Origin: a bacterium
GTDB lineage: Bacteria; Bacillota; Clostridia; Oscillospirales; Acutalibacteraceae
Reading direction: 5' to 3'
NCBI GenBank assembly: GCA_022774755.1
Contig: JALFLK010000013.1
Span: 27,891 to 91,890 of the forward strand
DNA length: 64,000 nt
Position numbers and translations under genes: made by a program
Notes under the pieces: generated by a model
Told to the model about the DNA's origin: nothing
The model's database searches: none
What the model saw: the letters and a program-made list of their open reading frames with translations, nothing else
Shown: positions 37,158-47,029 of the stretch, piece after piece
How the letters are laid out: every line of letters begins with the position of its first letter
How positions within the stretch are numbered: position 1 is the stretch's first letter

Positions 37158-37868
37158 TCAGTCCCGCCTGTTGTTTACAATCAAAAGCAATCTTAGGAAC
37201 TGCAAAATCGAAGTAAGCGCAGCGGCAACATAAGTCATTGCGGCAGCCTGCAAAACACTCCTTGCGCCGGGATATTCCTCTGCCGAGAGCATATTGGTTT
37301 CCTTTATACATTTAAGCGCTCTTGAAGAAGCGTTAAATTCAACTGGGAGCGTTACAAGTGTAAACAGCATTGACATTGCAAAGAAAATAATACCCAAATC
37401 AAGTACAAAATTGCCGAAGTTAGGAATCAACAAACCCACCGCAATCAAAATCCAGCTAAGCGTTGAGCCAAGCCGAGCCAAAGGAAGAATTGCCGACCTG
37501 AGCTTGTTTGGGAAGTATCCCTGAGCATGCTGAACAGCATGACCTGCCTCGTGGCAGGCAATACCCACAGCGGCAACGGTAGCGCTGTCGTACACTCCGT
37601 CGGAAAGCCTGATTACGTTGGTGCGGGGGTCAAAGTGGTCGGTCATCTTGCCCGACACTCTCTCGATGGTAACACCGGTTACACCGTTATTATACAGTAC
37701 CTGTCTTGCCGCCTGTTCCCCTGTCATATTTCTTGAATTTGGAATTTTTGAGTACTTTGAATAAGCAGAATTAACCTTAACCTGACAAAACAGAGTTATC
37801 AATATGCAGGGAATCATAAATGCAATATAAGTCCAGTCATAATAATATAAATAGTTAAAGTAGCCCAT
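37158..37868 (-). CDS. YugP-like membrane zinc metallopeptidase
   Basis: This protein has 236 residues from the ATG at 37868, after AAGGTGAT. It has several membrane segments, the zinc-binding HEAGH motif (GIACHEAGHAVQHAQGY, about 102-118) and the N-terminal SKIPNSRNMTGEQAARQVL segment of the neutral zinc metallopeptidase family 2 (YugP). The physiological substrate is not known. It is embedded in the fmt-rsmB operon, as in many clostridia. Confidence 0.9.
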   Translation of the reverse strand: MGYFNYLYYYDWTYIAFMIPCILITLFCQVKVNSAYSKYSKIPNSRNMTGEQAARQVLYNNGVTGVTIERVSGKMTDHFDPRTNVIRLSDGVYDSATVAAVGIACHEAGHAVQHAQGYFPNKLRSAILPLARLGSTLSWILIAVGLLIPNFGNFVLDLGIIFFAMSMLFTLVTLPVEFNASSRALKCIKETNMLSAEEYPGARSVLQAAAMTYVAAALTSILQFLRLLLIVNNRRD

Positions 37869-37891
37869 AACATCACCTTTTTCAAACACAA

Positions 37892-38809
37892 TTATTCAAA
37901 TTTATCGCCTTCGGAAACCTTATGCCCCAATAAATAGGAATGAGCGTCCATTATCTTTTTTCCCAACGGCTGCAGCTGTAAAATTTCAAGGGATTTTTCT
38001 TTACAGCCAACAACAAACGGATTAAGAGAAAGCACCTGACCCGGATTGCCCTCTAAATCTGAAACCTTTGTCCTGTGGATTTTCAGCTTTACGCCATTGA
38101 GCTCAGCCGTTGCTACAGGCCAGGGATGTAAACCCCTCACCTGATTATGCGCCTGTTGGGCGGTTTGTTGAAAATTCAAAGGACACATTGACTTATCAAT
38201 CATTTTTGCATAGGTTGCCTGTGAATCATCCTGCTTTTTCGGCATAAGCCGGCCTTTTTCAAGCTGATTCAAGGTTTCAATAAGCAGCTCTGCGCCCATT
38301 TGGGCAAGCCTGTCAAAAAGCTCCCCCGAGGTTTCGTCAGGGTCAATGGGAGTTTTTCTGACCAACAGCATATCTCCCGTGTCAAGACCCTCGCCCATAA
38401 GCATCGTGGTAACGCCCGTCTCGCTTTCGCCGTTAAGCACCGCCCTCTGAATGGGTGCGGCACCTCTGTACTTTGGCAAAATTGAGCCATGCACATTTAC
38501 ACAACCGTATTTCGGAATATAAAGTACAGACTTTGGGAGGATTTTTCCGTAAGCCGCTACAACAATAACATCGGGAGCAAGGCTCCTTAAAAGCTCAACA
38601 GTTTTTTCATCCTTAAAATTTTCAGGCTGATATACAGTCAGACCGTGCTGTAATGCACAGACCTTAACCTCGGGAGGAGTCATAACCATTTTTCTGCCTC
38701 TGGGCTTATCGGGCTGTGTAAAAACAGCAGAAATATTATTATCCGTTTCAATCAGCTTTTCAAGGGTAGGAACGGCAAAATCAGGCGTTCCCATAAAAAT
38801 AATGTTCAA
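37892..38809 (-). CDS. fmt: Methionyl-tRNA formyltransferase
   Basis: This 305-residue protein begins MNIIFMGTPDFAVPTLEKL, and carries the formyl-folate binding VVAAYGKILP, the catalytic NVHGSILPKYRGAAPIQRAVLNG (Asn-His, about 107-130) and TGVTTMLMGEGLDTGDML. It formylates initiator Met-tRNA. The start is TTG at 38809 after GAGG. It follows def, its functional partner, by 21 bases. Confidence 0.97.
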   Translation of the reverse strand: MNIIFMGTPDFAVPTLEKLIETDNNISAVFTQPDKPRGRKMVMTPPEVKVCALQHGLTVYQPENFKDEKTVELLRSLAPDVIVVAAYGKILPKSVLYIPKYGCVNVHGSILPKYRGAAPIQRAVLNGESETGVTTMLMGEGLDTGDMLLVRKTPIDPDETSGELFDRLAQMGAELLIETLNQLEKGRLMPKKQDDSQATYAKMIDKSMCPLNFQQTAQQAHNQVRGLHPWPVATAELNGVKLKIHRTKVSDLEGNPGQVLSLNPFVVGCKEKSLEILQLQPLGKKIMDAHSYLLGHKVSEGDKFE

Positions 38810-38830
38810 ATCAATACCTCGTAAATATAA

Positions 38831-39313
38831 TCAGTTATTTTCCTCAATTTCTTCAAGCTCTTCGGGACTTACCATTCTTATGGCAATCTGCTTGTAAAGA
38901 ACACCCTCAAGATGGTCAAGCTCATGGCAAAACGCCTTGGCAAGCAAGCCCTCACCGCTTACGGTAAACTCCTTTCCCTTTCGGTCAAAAGCCTTTACGG
39001 TAACATTCATAGGGCGTTTTGTAATACCCCATTCCCCGGGACATGACAAACATCCCTCAAGTCCCTCCTGCTCTCCCGACTGTTCAATTATTACGGGATT
39101 AACAAGTTCAATAGGACCTTCTCCCACATCAACAACTACAATTCGCCTTAAAATTCCCACCTGGGGTGCGGCAAGTCCCACGCCGTTGGCAAGGTGCAGG
39201 GTTTCTGTCATATCGTCAAGAATCATTGCAAGGCGGTCGTCAAACTTAACGACCTCTCTGCATTTTTTAGTAAGGACATCGTCGCCCTCTTTTACAATCT
39301 GTCTTATAGCCAT
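38831..39313 (-). CDS. def: Peptide deformylase
   Basis: This 160-residue enzyme has all three motifs: GVGLAAPQVG (about 45-54), EGCLSCPG (metal Cys) and AFCHELDHLEGVLY (HExxH, about 128-141). It removes the formyl group from nascent proteins. ATG at 39313 follows AGGAGG. It is part of the priA-def-fmt run. Confidence 0.97.
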   Translation of the reverse strand: MAIRQIVKEGDDVLTKKCREVVKFDDRLAMILDDMTETLHLANGVGLAAPQVGILRRIVVVDVGEGPIELVNPVIIEQSGEQEGLEGCLSCPGEWGITKRPMNVTVKAFDRKGKEFTVSGEGLLAKAFCHELDHLEGVLYKQIAIRMVSPEELEEIEENN

Positions 39314-39423
39314 ATTTGCCTCCTAAGAATAAAAGCATAAATACGCAAATATCAAAATATATAAATTTATAAATAAAATTTAAACTAAAGCTGTTTGAGC
39401 ATTTTAACAAAAACAGCGTAAAA

Positions 39424-41865
39424 CTAAAACGTAACGGCGTTCATATCCGCATAAACGGAAACGCCGGATTTTTTCTTGTCAAAGTCAGCCAAAACCCCGC
39501 TTAACAGACTTCTGAAACGGCTGTCGTTCCTGCATTTTATTATGAGCTTATATCTGTACTTATTGCTTACCTTCATAACATTTGCAGGAGAAGGTCCCAG
39601 AATTCTGAGGGGAATATTGCCGTAGTTTTCCGAAGCGGATTTTACAAAGGATTGCAAAAACTCACCGGCAGTTCTCATGGTACCCTGCTGATTATCACCC
39701 ACAAAGCCCACAATGCAAATATCCGCAAAGGGCGGATAGAGCATCGCCTTTCGGATGTTGATTTCACCCTCATAGAATTTCTCGTAATCCTGCTGTGCCG
39801 CCATTGAGATAATATTGTTCTCAGGCGTGTAGGTCTGGATAACAGCCATACCGGGCTTGTCGCCCCGACCGCTTCTGCCAACCACTTGCGTAAGCAGAGA
39901 AAAAGCCCTTTCGTAACTGCGGTAATCGTCCGCATAAAGCATTTGGTCTGCGTTTAATACGCCCACCAGCGTAACATTGGGAAAGTTAAGTCCCTTAGCA
40001 ACCATCTGCGTTCCGATTAAAATATCATAGTCTCCTTTTGCAAATGCCTCCAGCTTTCTTTCGTGAGAATACTTCTTCATCGTAGAATCCGTATCCATTC
40101 TAAGCACGGAAGCATTGGGCAACAGCCGCTTAAGCTCCTCCTCCGCCATTTGCGTTCCTGCGCCGGAAAGGCGAAGTCCCTTACCGTGACAGGTTGGACA
40201 AACATTGTCAAAGACGGTGGAATATCCGCAGTAGTGGCACATCAGTCGGTTGTTTGCACTGTGATATGTCATTGTAATCGAGCAGTTGGGGCAGGTCACA
40301 GCCTCTCCGCAATGAGGGCAGGCAACATAAACATTGTGACCTCTGCGGTTGAGCAATAGTATGGACTGGTGCCCGTGCTCGAGGTTATACTGCAAATTTT
40401 CAATAAGAACCGATGAAAATTCCGAGTAATTTCCCTGCTGTGCCTCAATGTTCATATCGGCAATTACTACCTTAGGCAAAACAGCATTGCCGTACCGTTT
40501 TTTAAGCACAGCAAGACCGTATCTGCCCTCATGAGCGTTATAGTAACTCTCAACGCTTGGTGTAGCTGAGCTTAAAAGGAGCAGTCCCTTATGGGCGTTT
40601 ATGCGGAATTTTGCAACATCTCTTGCGTGGTATCTGGGAGTGGATTCGGATTTATAGGTGCTCTCCTGTTCCTCGTCCATTATTATCAGCCCGATTTTTT
40701 CAAGAGGAGCAAAAACCGCCGAGCGTGTGCCTATGGCGATTTTCGCCTCGCCGTTTTTCACCCTTTTGTATTCATCAAGCCGTTCGCCGAAGGAAAGTCC
40801 GCTGTGAAACACCGCAACCTTTTTTCCGAATCTTGCAGAAAAAATATTTATAAACTGAGGTGTAAGAGAAATTTCAGGCACCATTACAATAACGCCTGAA
40901 TCAAGTTTCAAAGCGTCCTCAATAAGCTTTAAAAAAACCGAGGTTTTTCCCGACCCTGTAATTCCGTAAAGCAAAGAAACCGAGGCTTCTCCACTTAAAA
41001 GACTTTCCTTGAGCTTTAAATACGCCTTGTTCTGTTCGTCGGTAAGAACCAGAGGCTTAACAGCTTGTGGAGAGCTAATTTTCGGTGTTCTGAACACCTC
41101 TTCGTCATAATAAAAAACAAGCCCTTTCTTTACAAGTCCGTCAAGCACAGACTTGCCCACTCCGGTATAATAGCAAATTTCCTTTACAGATGCACCCCCT
41201 GCGGTCTGCAAAAGCTCAACAACGCTTTTTTGCTTAGGCGTCAGGCGTATTCCGTCAAATTCGGCAGTTTCGCTTAACGCCGCCATCTTCATACTTGCGT
41301 CCCCTGTCTTTCTTAACGCCTCACGGGTTTTCACCGCAAAGCCCTTTTCAACAAGGCTCTCAAGTGTACTTTCGTCAGCAGAAGAAAAGGCAGACAGCGC
41401 TGTTTCCTCCTTAACGGGGCGTTTTTGCGCCGAAAGAAAATCATAGAGCTGTTGTTCGTAAATATTCAAAACGCCGTTACGGGGATTTTTTACAGCCGTA
41501 TAAAGGGTTTGAATTTTGTAATTTATACCGGCAGGCAACATTGCTTTAACCGCATCGTAATAGGTGCAAAAACAGCGTTCCTTAATAAACTCAGCCGTTT
41601 TAAGCATTTCCTCAGTCATAACAGGCTCTTTGTCAAGAACCCTGATTATGTTCTTAAGCTCAACAACCTCGGCTTCATTTAAAAAGCCGGAAGACATAAC
41701 AATTCCCTGTCTTGGTTTACTTCCTCTGCCAAAGGGCACAAGCACTCTGCATCCGGGCTTGATTGTTTTCATACTCTCGGGAATACCGTAGTCAAAAAGC
41801 CGGTCAAAGGAATATACGGTTTTTTCAACCGCAACCTTGGCGCAAAGCTGATTATTCGTCTTCAT
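39424..41865 (-). CDS. priA: Primosomal replication-restart helicase PriA
   Basis: This 813-residue protein has the N-terminal DNA-binding domain (VAVEKTVYSFDRLFDYGIPE), helicase motif I YGITGSGKTSVF (about 305-316), motif II IMDEEQE, four CxxC zinc pairs (CPHCGEAVTCPNCSITMTYH...CHYCGYSTVFDNVCPTCHGKG, about 520-565) and motif VI QVVGRSGRGDKPG. It reloads the replisome at stalled forks. Its start overlaps rpoZ by 14 bases. Confidence 0.96.
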   Translation of the reverse strand: MKTNNQLCAKVAVEKTVYSFDRLFDYGIPESMKTIKPGCRVLVPFGRGSKPRQGIVMSSGFLNEAEVVELKNIIRVLDKEPVMTEEMLKTAEFIKERCFCTYYDAVKAMLPAGINYKIQTLYTAVKNPRNGVLNIYEQQLYDFLSAQKRPVKEETALSAFSSADESTLESLVEKGFAVKTREALRKTGDASMKMAALSETAEFDGIRLTPKQKSVVELLQTAGGASVKEICYYTGVGKSVLDGLVKKGLVFYYDEEVFRTPKISSPQAVKPLVLTDEQNKAYLKLKESLLSGEASVSLLYGITGSGKTSVFLKLIEDALKLDSGVIVMVPEISLTPQFINIFSARFGKKVAVFHSGLSFGERLDEYKRVKNGEAKIAIGTRSAVFAPLEKIGLIIMDEEQESTYKSESTPRYHARDVAKFRINAHKGLLLLSSATPSVESYYNAHEGRYGLAVLKKRYGNAVLPKVVIADMNIEAQQGNYSEFSSVLIENLQYNLEHGHQSILLLNRRGHNVYVACPHCGEAVTCPNCSITMTYHSANNRLMCHYCGYSTVFDNVCPTCHGKGLRLSGAGTQMAEEELKRLLPNASVLRMDTDSTMKKYSHERKLEAFAKGDYDILIGTQMVAKGLNFPNVTLVGVLNADQMLYADDYRSYERAFSLLTQVVGRSGRGDKPGMAVIQTYTPENNIISMAAQQDYEKFYEGEINIRKAMLYPPFADICIVGFVGDNQQGTMRTAGEFLQSFVKSASENYGNIPLRILGPSPANVMKVSNKYRYKLIIKCRNDSRFRSLLSGVLADFDKKKSGVSVYADMNAVTF

Positions 41866-42058
41866 CCTCAGGCTCTAAAATATTAAATTTATGTTCTTTA
41901 AATTCATCAATAGCCAGCAGAACGGGCTTATCAGCCGATACAATATGCTGTTCCTGAAAATCGTCTGCTATTTCTCTTGCACGCTTGGCAACGGCAATAA
42001 CAAGAGCGTAACGGCTCCTTTTTCCTGAAAACATATCATCAACATTTACTTTATGCAT
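41852..42058 (-). CDS. rpoZ: RNA polymerase omega subunit
   Basis: This 68-residue protein begins MHKVNVDDMFSGKRSRYALVIAVAKRAREIA, the omega pattern, and ends in an acidic tail. ATG at 42058 is 8 bases after AAGGAG; a GTG three codons upstream overlaps the Shine-Dalgarno. The normal neighbour gmk is 300 bases away because a MITE-like element occupies the gap. Confidence 0.92.
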   Translation of the reverse strand: MHKVNVDDMFSGKRSRYALVIAVAKRAREIADDFQEQHIVSADKPVLLAIDEFKEHKFNILEPEDEDE

Positions 42059-42106
42059 TATTAGCACTCCTTATAAAAATATTTATGTAATTAAACTATA
42101 AACTAA

Positions 42107-42278
42107 GGAAACACTGATTAAATCGTATGTGCATATTGCGCCGTCAGATTTTTTGTCGGGTTGCACAAACAAACCGCAGTAATGCTGACGCATTACGAGG
42201 ATTTTTTAGGCAGGCTGACGGAAAAGATGCAAGCAAGATGTGCAAACAATCTTATGATGTGATTTATTCAGTGTTTCC
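42107..42278. mobile_element. 172-bp MITE-like element, copy 2, between gmk and rpoZ
   Basis: The termini and length are the same as at 18670-18841, with four substitutions. The 4-bp target repeat is CTAA (42103-42106 and 42279-42282). It encodes no protein. It splits the remA-gmk-rpoZ gene run, and because the downstream genes are essential it must either be transcribed through or supply a promoter. Confidence 0.9.
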
Positions 42279-42358
42279 CTAAAATAAACACAATTAAAAG
42301 CAAAAATACAGTCCGATTTTTTATTCGGCTTATTCGGCTTAAAATTTTACGCTCTCCG

Positions 42359-42916
42359 TCATTTGGAATGAATAATATCCAGCACTTCCTCAACGGCTTT
42401 GTCAAGGTCGTCGTTTACAACCGTGTGCTGATACATTTTTGCGTATGTAACCTCGTTTTTTGCTGTTTCAAGCCTTTCGGCAATGACATCCTCAGGCTCG
42501 GTGTTTCTGCCTCTTAAACGGCTCTCCAGCGTTTCCATTGACGGAGGCATTATAAATATACTTGTGCAGTCGGGGCATTTCTTCATAACCTGAACTCCCC
42601 CCTGCACCTCAATTTCAAGAATAACGTTAAGTCCCTGACTGAGCATTTCCTCAACTGCTTTTTGCGGAGTACCGTAAAAATTTCCGCAATATTCCGCATA
42701 CTCCAGGAAACCGCCGTCTTCTATCATTTTTTTGAATTTGTCTTTGGTAACAAAAAAGTACTCTCTGCCGTCAACCTCGCCGGGTCTTGGCTCTCTTGTT
42801 GTTGCAGAAACAGAAAGCCTTAAACCGGGGTCTTTTTTCAAAAGCTGTTTCATTATGGTGCCCTTGCCTACTCCCGAGGCTCCGGTATACAGAATTAGTT
42901 TTCCTTTACTGCTCAT
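42359..42916 (-). CDS. gmk: Guanylate kinase
   Basis: This protein has 185 residues from the ATG at 42916, after GGAGG. The P-loop is [14 protein letters not shown] (about 9-22), followed by [22 protein letters not shown] and [13 protein letters not shown] for GMP binding. It makes GDP from GMP. It overlaps remA by 11 bases, a common arrangement in Firmicutes. Its C-terminus is followed by an AT-rich stretch with a TTATTCGGC repeat and then the MITE. Confidence 0.96.
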   Translation of the reverse strand: MSSKGKLILYTGASGVGKGTIMKQLLKKDPGLRLSVSATTREPRPGEVDGREYFFVTKDKFKKMIEDGGFLEYAEYCGNFYGTPQKAVEEMLSQGLNVILEIEVQGGVQVMKKCPDCTSIFIMPPSMETLESRLRGRNTEPEDVIAERLETAKNEVTYAKMYQHTVVNDDLDKAVEEVLDIIHSK

Positions 42917-43160
42917 TTTTATCCTCCGTATCTTCCGTGCGGTTTCCGATAGTTTCAGGCGAAATTGCCGAAAGCACCACATGGTCGCTGTCTGTAACAA
43001 TAACCGCCTTGCACCGTCTTCCGCAGGTGCCGTCAATCAACATTCCCTTTGACTTTGCCTCCTGAACAATTCTCTTAACAGGAGCAGAGTCGGGAGCAAC
43101 AACAGCAATAATCCTGCCTGCAGAAACAAGATTGCCGAAACCTATATTTATTAGTTTCAT
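42906..43160 (-). CDS. remA: RemA/DUF370 regulator
   Basis: This 84-residue protein begins [21 protein letters not shown], followed by [32 protein letters not shown], the RemA pattern. RemA is a DNA-binding ring-forming protein that controls matrix genes in Bacillus. The regulon here is unknown. The tail is acidic. It lies between yicC (9 bases upstream) and gmk. Confidence 0.93.
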   Translation of the reverse strand: MKLINIGFGNLVSAGRIIAVVAPDSAPVKRIVQEAKSKGMLIDGTCGRRCKAVIVTDSDHVVLSAISPETIGNRTEDTEDKNEQ

Positions 43161-43169
43161 TGTATCACC

Positions 43170-44048
43170 CTATTCCACATTTTGAACCTGTTCTCTTATT
43201 TTTTCAATTTCCGCCTTTATGTCAACCACCATATGAGCAATTTCGGCGTCCTGAACCTTGGAGCCGATAGTGTTTGCCTCTCGGTTCATTTCCTGAATAA
43301 TAAAGTCGGTTTTTCTTCCGGCAGGCATATCGCCTTCAAAGAACTTCTTAAGCTGGGCCATATGACTTCTCAGTCGGACGGTTTCTTCCGCAACGGCTAC
43401 CTTGTCGGAGAAAATGGCAACCTCTGTCAGCACCCTCTGCTCGTCAATGGTTCTGTCGCCTAATGTTTCCGTAATTTTGTCCTTTAAGCGTTTTTCGTAT
43501 TCCGAAACGGTTTCGGGAGAACGCTTTTCTATCTTTTCAACAATGGACAAAATTGTTTCAACCCTTGCCAGAATATCCGCTTTAAGCCTTTCGCCCTCTG
43601 CCTCTCTCATTGAGATAAACGCCTCCATCGCCTCGTCAACAACAGAAAGAACATCGGAACACACCTTTTCCTCATCCTCGGGCTCTCGGCTTACGGTAAA
43701 GATGTCGGGGTAACCTGCTACGGCTGTTATTGAAATGTCATCAGCCAGACCGTAGGTTTTTCCAAGCTCTCTCATAGCGCTTATGTAACCCGAAGCAAGC
43801 CTGTGGTTCACCGTAACGGTTGCCTGCTCATCCTGAGGGGCAGAAAGAGATACAAACATATCCACTTTGCCTCTTGCAACTCTTTGAGAAATATAGCTTT
43901 TAAGCTTTTCTTCCAAAAATCCGTAGCCCCGTGTTGTACGGCAGGAAAATTCAAAATATCGGTGGTTAACGCTTTTTATTTCCACGGTAATTTCACGGCC
44001 GTCAACAGTACGCTGACTTCTGCCGAAGCCTGTCATTGATTTAATCAT
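43170..44048 (-). CDS. yicC: YicC family endoribonuclease
   Basis: This protein has 292 residues from the ATG at 44048, preceded by AGGAAAGGG. It begins MIKSMTGFGRSQ, and the C-terminal block reads GRKTDFIIQEMNREANTIGSKVQD, both diagnostic of YicC/YloC proteins, which cleave RNA and affect small-RNA turnover. It heads the yicC-remA-gmk run. Confidence 0.94.
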   Translation of the reverse strand: MIKSMTGFGRSQRTVDGREITVEIKSVNHRYFEFSCRTTRGYGFLEEKLKSYISQRVARGKVDMFVSLSAPQDEQATVTVNHRLASGYISAMRELGKTYGLADDISITAVAGYPDIFTVSREPEDEEKVCSDVLSVVDEAMEAFISMREAEGERLKADILARVETILSIVEKIEKRSPETVSEYEKRLKDKITETLGDRTIDEQRVLTEVAIFSDKVAVAEETVRLRSHMAQLKKFFEGDMPAGRKTDFIIQEMNREANTIGSKVQDAEIAHMVVDIKAEIEKIREQVQNVE

Positions 44049-44125
44049 AACACATCCCTTTCCTGTAAAAATCATCTATAAATTCAGCAAGTATATTTCG
44101 TGCAGTTTGCAGTACTTCTTTCGCA

Positions 44126-44569
44126 CTATTTTTCTTTAATCATCTGCATATATGAAAGCTCAGAAAATCCGCACCTCTCATATAACCTGACAGCGTCAAG
44201 ATTATCACGCTCAACCTCAAGTCTGAAACGCTTGGCCTCTTTAAAAGCTCCCTCTAAAAATTCTAAAAAAGCCGAGCCGATACCCTGTCCTCTGAAAGCT
44301 TCCTTTACATAAATCTCCTCGATTAAAACCACCAAACCGCCCGCCTCGTTTGACCACGTCAGCGAAACAAGCCCATAGCCTGCTTTTTCTCCGCCGTGCT
44401 CAAAAATAAAGCATTTTTCATAGGGACTTTCTGACATAAGGTCGTTAATGGTATTGTGGAAGTTTTCTTCGGGAACAGGATGAATAACGGCAGGAGAGGT
44501 ATAAAAATCTTTAACGCTTTCCAAAAAGAACTCTCTGTCGTCCTTAGTTATTTCTCTGAAAAGAGCCAT
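44126..44569 (-). CDS. GNAT family N-acetyltransferase
   Basis: This 147-residue protein has the acetyl-CoA binding motif EEIYVKEAFRGQGIGSAFLEFL (Q/RxxGxG/A, about 86-107) and the later EVERDNLDAVRLYERCGF. The substrate is unknown. It is a single gene, divergent from yebC. Confidence 0.88.
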   Translation of the reverse strand: MALFREITKDDREFFLESVKDFYTSPAVIHPVPEENFHNTINDLMSESPYEKCFIFEHGGEKAGYGLVSLTWSNEAGGLVVLIEEIYVKEAFRGQGIGSAFLEFLEGAFKEAKRFRLEVERDNLDAVRLYERCGFSELSYMQMIKEK

Positions 44570-44673
44570 ATTAAATCCTCCTGCAAGCGCCGTTGTTTAC
44601 TTATTACTATATAATATCATCACGCATTTGTTTTGGCAATAGATTTGTAACTATATTGTAACCATTTTTCAGG

Positions 44674-44703
44674 TTTACATAATGTATGCTGTTATGATAT
44701 AAT
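44674..44703 (+). promoter_or_regulatory. Predicted promoter of yebC
   Basis: TTTACA (44674-44679), 18 bases and TATAAT (44698-44703) lie 39 bases before the yebC start. Confidence 0.65.
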
Positions 44704-44742
44704 TTTGTGTAATATATTAGAATACAGAAAGAATGTGAATTT

Positions 44743-45483
44743 ATGTCAGGACATAATAAATGGAGTACAATCAAGCAGAAAAAGGGCAAAAACGACGCCG
44801 CCAGGGCAAAGGTTTTTACCAAAATCGGCAGAGAGCTTGCCGTTGCAGTCCGTGACGGCGGAAGCGCAGACCCAAGTGTAAACTCAAAGCTTAGAGATTG
44901 TATTGCAAAAGCAAAGGCAAACAATGTTCCTAACGATAACATTGAGCGCATAATCAAAAAAGCCGCAGGCGGAAACGACGGCGCAGACTACGAGGCAGTT
45001 ACATACGAGGGCTACGGTCCCAGCGGCGTTGCCGTTATTGTAGAGGCTCTGACCGACAACAGAAACAGAACCGCAGGCGATGTTAGGCACTACTTCGATA
45101 AATTCGGCGGAAATATGGGAACGCCGGGATGCGTAGGCTTTATGTTCCAGAAAAAGGGCGTGCTTGTAATTGAGCGCGAAGACCTTGACAAATCCGAGGA
45201 CAAGGTTATGGAGGACGCTCTTGAATTCGGCGCATCCGACTTTGAGGCAGACGACGATATTTTCACCGTTTACACAGAGCCCGAGGATTTCAGCGCAGTT
45301 AGGCAGGATTTGGAGAATGCAGGCTACACCTTCGCATCTGCCGAAATCGAAATGGTCCCCAACACATACACAACAATCGACGACCCTGCTGTCCGTGAGA
45401 ATATGCAGAAAATGCTCGATATGTTTGAGGACAACGACGATATTCAAAATGTTTGGCACAACTGGGAAATGCCTCAGGAGTAA
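44743..45483 (+). CDS. yebC: YebC/PmpR family protein
   Basis: This 246-residue protein begins [21 protein letters not shown], the family signature, and also carries [23 protein letters not shown]. Members act as regulators or, in recent work, help ribosomes at proline-rich stretches. ATG at 44743. Its expected ribosome binding site is weak. A strong terminator follows 15 bases after the stop. Confidence 0.95.
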   Translation: MSGHNKWSTIKQKKGKNDAARAKVFTKIGRELAVAVRDGGSADPSVNSKLRDCIAKAKANNVPNDNIERIIKKAAGGNDGADYEAVTYEGYGPSGVAVIVEALTDNRNRTAGDVRHYFDKFGGNMGTPGCVGFMFQKKGVLVIEREDLDKSEDKVMEDALEFGASDFEADDDIFTVYTEPEDFSAVRQDLENAGYTFASAEIEMVPNTYTTIDDPAVRENMQKMLDMFEDNDDIQNVWHNWEMPQE

Positions 45484-45497
45484 TAAATCAAATACCG

Positions 45498-45529
45498 GGG
45501 CAACAGTCGCCAGTGCTGTTGCCCTTTTT
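45498..45529 (+). terminator. Terminator after yebC
   Basis: GGGCAACAG/CTGTTGCCC, a 9-bp stem (45498-45506 with 45516-45524), followed by TTTTT. Confidence 0.88.
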
Positions 45530-45538
45530 CATTTGGAG

Positions 45539-47029
45539 ATGAGGAAAATTAAGCTGAATAAATTTATGGGCATAATGGGCGCAATAGCTGTGCTTGCAGT
45601 CTTAATCAGCGCCGGCATATATACATCTGCTCTGAACAAAATTACATTTGACAATACAGCAAGCGGTGACACTCCGGAGTTTATTTTCACAGAGGACGGG
45701 CTTGCATTGGGCGGCGTCAACGGCAGTTCGGTATATTATGATTTTATCGAACCAATCCAAAGCAAAAATCAGCTTGACGGCATTTCCGACATCAGCTTTT
45801 GCAGTTTTTCCGGCAACGGATTTTGCATAGTCTCCAACCCCCGTGAAGACGACGGAAATATGTTTTACGACTTTACATTTAGTTCTTTCGACGGAAGCTA
45901 CGAAAACAAGATAAATCTTTCATTTAACCAAAAAATCTGGAAAGAAATCACGGCTGTTGACAATGATTATAATTTATATGTTTCAAGTCAGGATAACGGT
46001 CGTTGCGAAATACTTGTCTTTTCATCAAAGGGAAAGCTGAAAAACAAAGTAGCTCTTAATTCTTCCTGCGACAGGCTGATGTTTATTAACGGGGAAATAT
46101 ACGCCGTTTCGGACGGTGAACTTTTTGTTCTCAAAAACGGCAGTCTCACCCCGATTAGCCTCAGCGACCCCATGATACTCCCCTGCACCGTTGTCGGTAA
46201 AGATGAATTTTGCGACTCAAGCGGAAAGCTGATAACCGTCAGCGGCGGCAATGCAGCTATCACAGCCGATTTTGGAAGGAACAACTCCCTATGCTGTTCT
46301 TCTGAAAATTATGTATTGTACTCAGACGGCAAAAAAATAAGGGGCTTTGACAAATCCAAGCCCGATAACGAAGTATATTACAAATTTGATTTTAACATTG
46401 ATGTTCTGTGCCGTATGGACGAAAAAATTTACGCAGGCGGTTTTTGCGATGATAGTATGACTGTGGAAAGTATAAGTGAAGGAGAACTTAAATCATTTAC
46501 CGACGAAACCGCTTCACAGCCCACATTTGCAACGGAGCAAACAGATTCAACCTCGTCCCCTGAACGCCCCGAATACACCCAGCCGGAGCAGGAAACTCCC
46601 ACAGCGGAGGAAATAAGCGATTTAGAGCTTACATCGCCGACTTTTATAGTTGACCGTAATACAGGCACAATCAGTAATATCGACTGCAAAACAACCGTAT
46701 CCCGGTTTCGAAACAGCTTTCTGATAAAAGAAAAAGTCAGCGTAATAAGCCAAGATAACAAGCCCGTCACCAAAGGACAGGTTGGCACAGGTATGAAAGC
46801 AGTGTTTGAAAACTCAACGGGGAAAACATCATATACCCTCTGCGTTTCAGGCGACCTTACAGGCGAAGGGAACCTTAATACCCTGGATTTAAGCGCAATG
46901 TTCGGGTATCTTTTGGGCAAGAACAACTTTTCAAACTCACAGCTGATTGCCGCCGACCTTAACCAAGACGGCAGAGTAAGCAACACAGACCTGGTTCTTT
47001 TGGAGCGAAAACGAATAAGTGCGGAGTAA
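45539..47029 (+). CDS. Secreted or membrane-anchored protein with a C-terminal type I dockerin
   Basis: This protein has 496 residues from the ATG at 45539; a second ATG at 45566 is possible, and neither has a well-spaced ribosome binding site. Residues 10-30 are hydrophobic and could be a signal peptide or membrane anchor. Residues about 45-330 look like repeated beta strands (beta-propeller-like), followed by a Thr/Pro/Glu-rich linker (about 335-370) and a further beta segment. The last 60 residues have two dockerin calcium loops, GDLTGEGNLNTLDLSAM and ADLNQDGRVSNTDLVLLERK. Dockerins bind cohesins in cellulosome-like complexes. No catalytic domain is recognised. The gene starts only 10 bases after the yebC terminator, so its own promoter is not obvious. 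Confidence 0.75.
   Translation: MRKIKLNKFMGIMGAIAVLAVLISAGIYTSALNKITFDNTASGDTPEFIFTEDGLALGGVNGSSVYYDFIEPIQSKNQLDGISDISFCSFSGNGFCIVSNPREDDGNMFYDFTFSSFDGSYENKINLSFNQKIWKEITAVDNDYNLYVSSQDNGRCEILVFSSKGKLKNKVALNSSCDRLMFINGEIYAVSDGELFVLKNGSLTPISLSDPMILPCTVVGKDEFCDSSGKLITVSGGNAAITADFGRNNSLCCSSENYVLYSDGKKIRGFDKSKPDNEVYYKFDFNIDVLCRMDEKIYAGGFCDDSMTVESISEGELKSFTDETASQPTFATEQTDSTSSPERPEYTQPEQETPTAEEISDLELTSPTFIVDRNTGTISNIDCKTTVSRFRNSFLIKEKVSVISQDNKPVTKGQVGTGMKAVFENSTGKTSYTLCVSGDLTGEGNLNTLDLSAMFGYLLGKNNFSNSQLIAADLNQDGRVSNTDLVLLERKRISAE

Noticed and set aside
45170..45538. Upstream extension of the dockerin reading frame through yebC
   Set aside because: The frame is open by chance across yebC and its terminator. 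The yebC protein is well conserved in the other frame.
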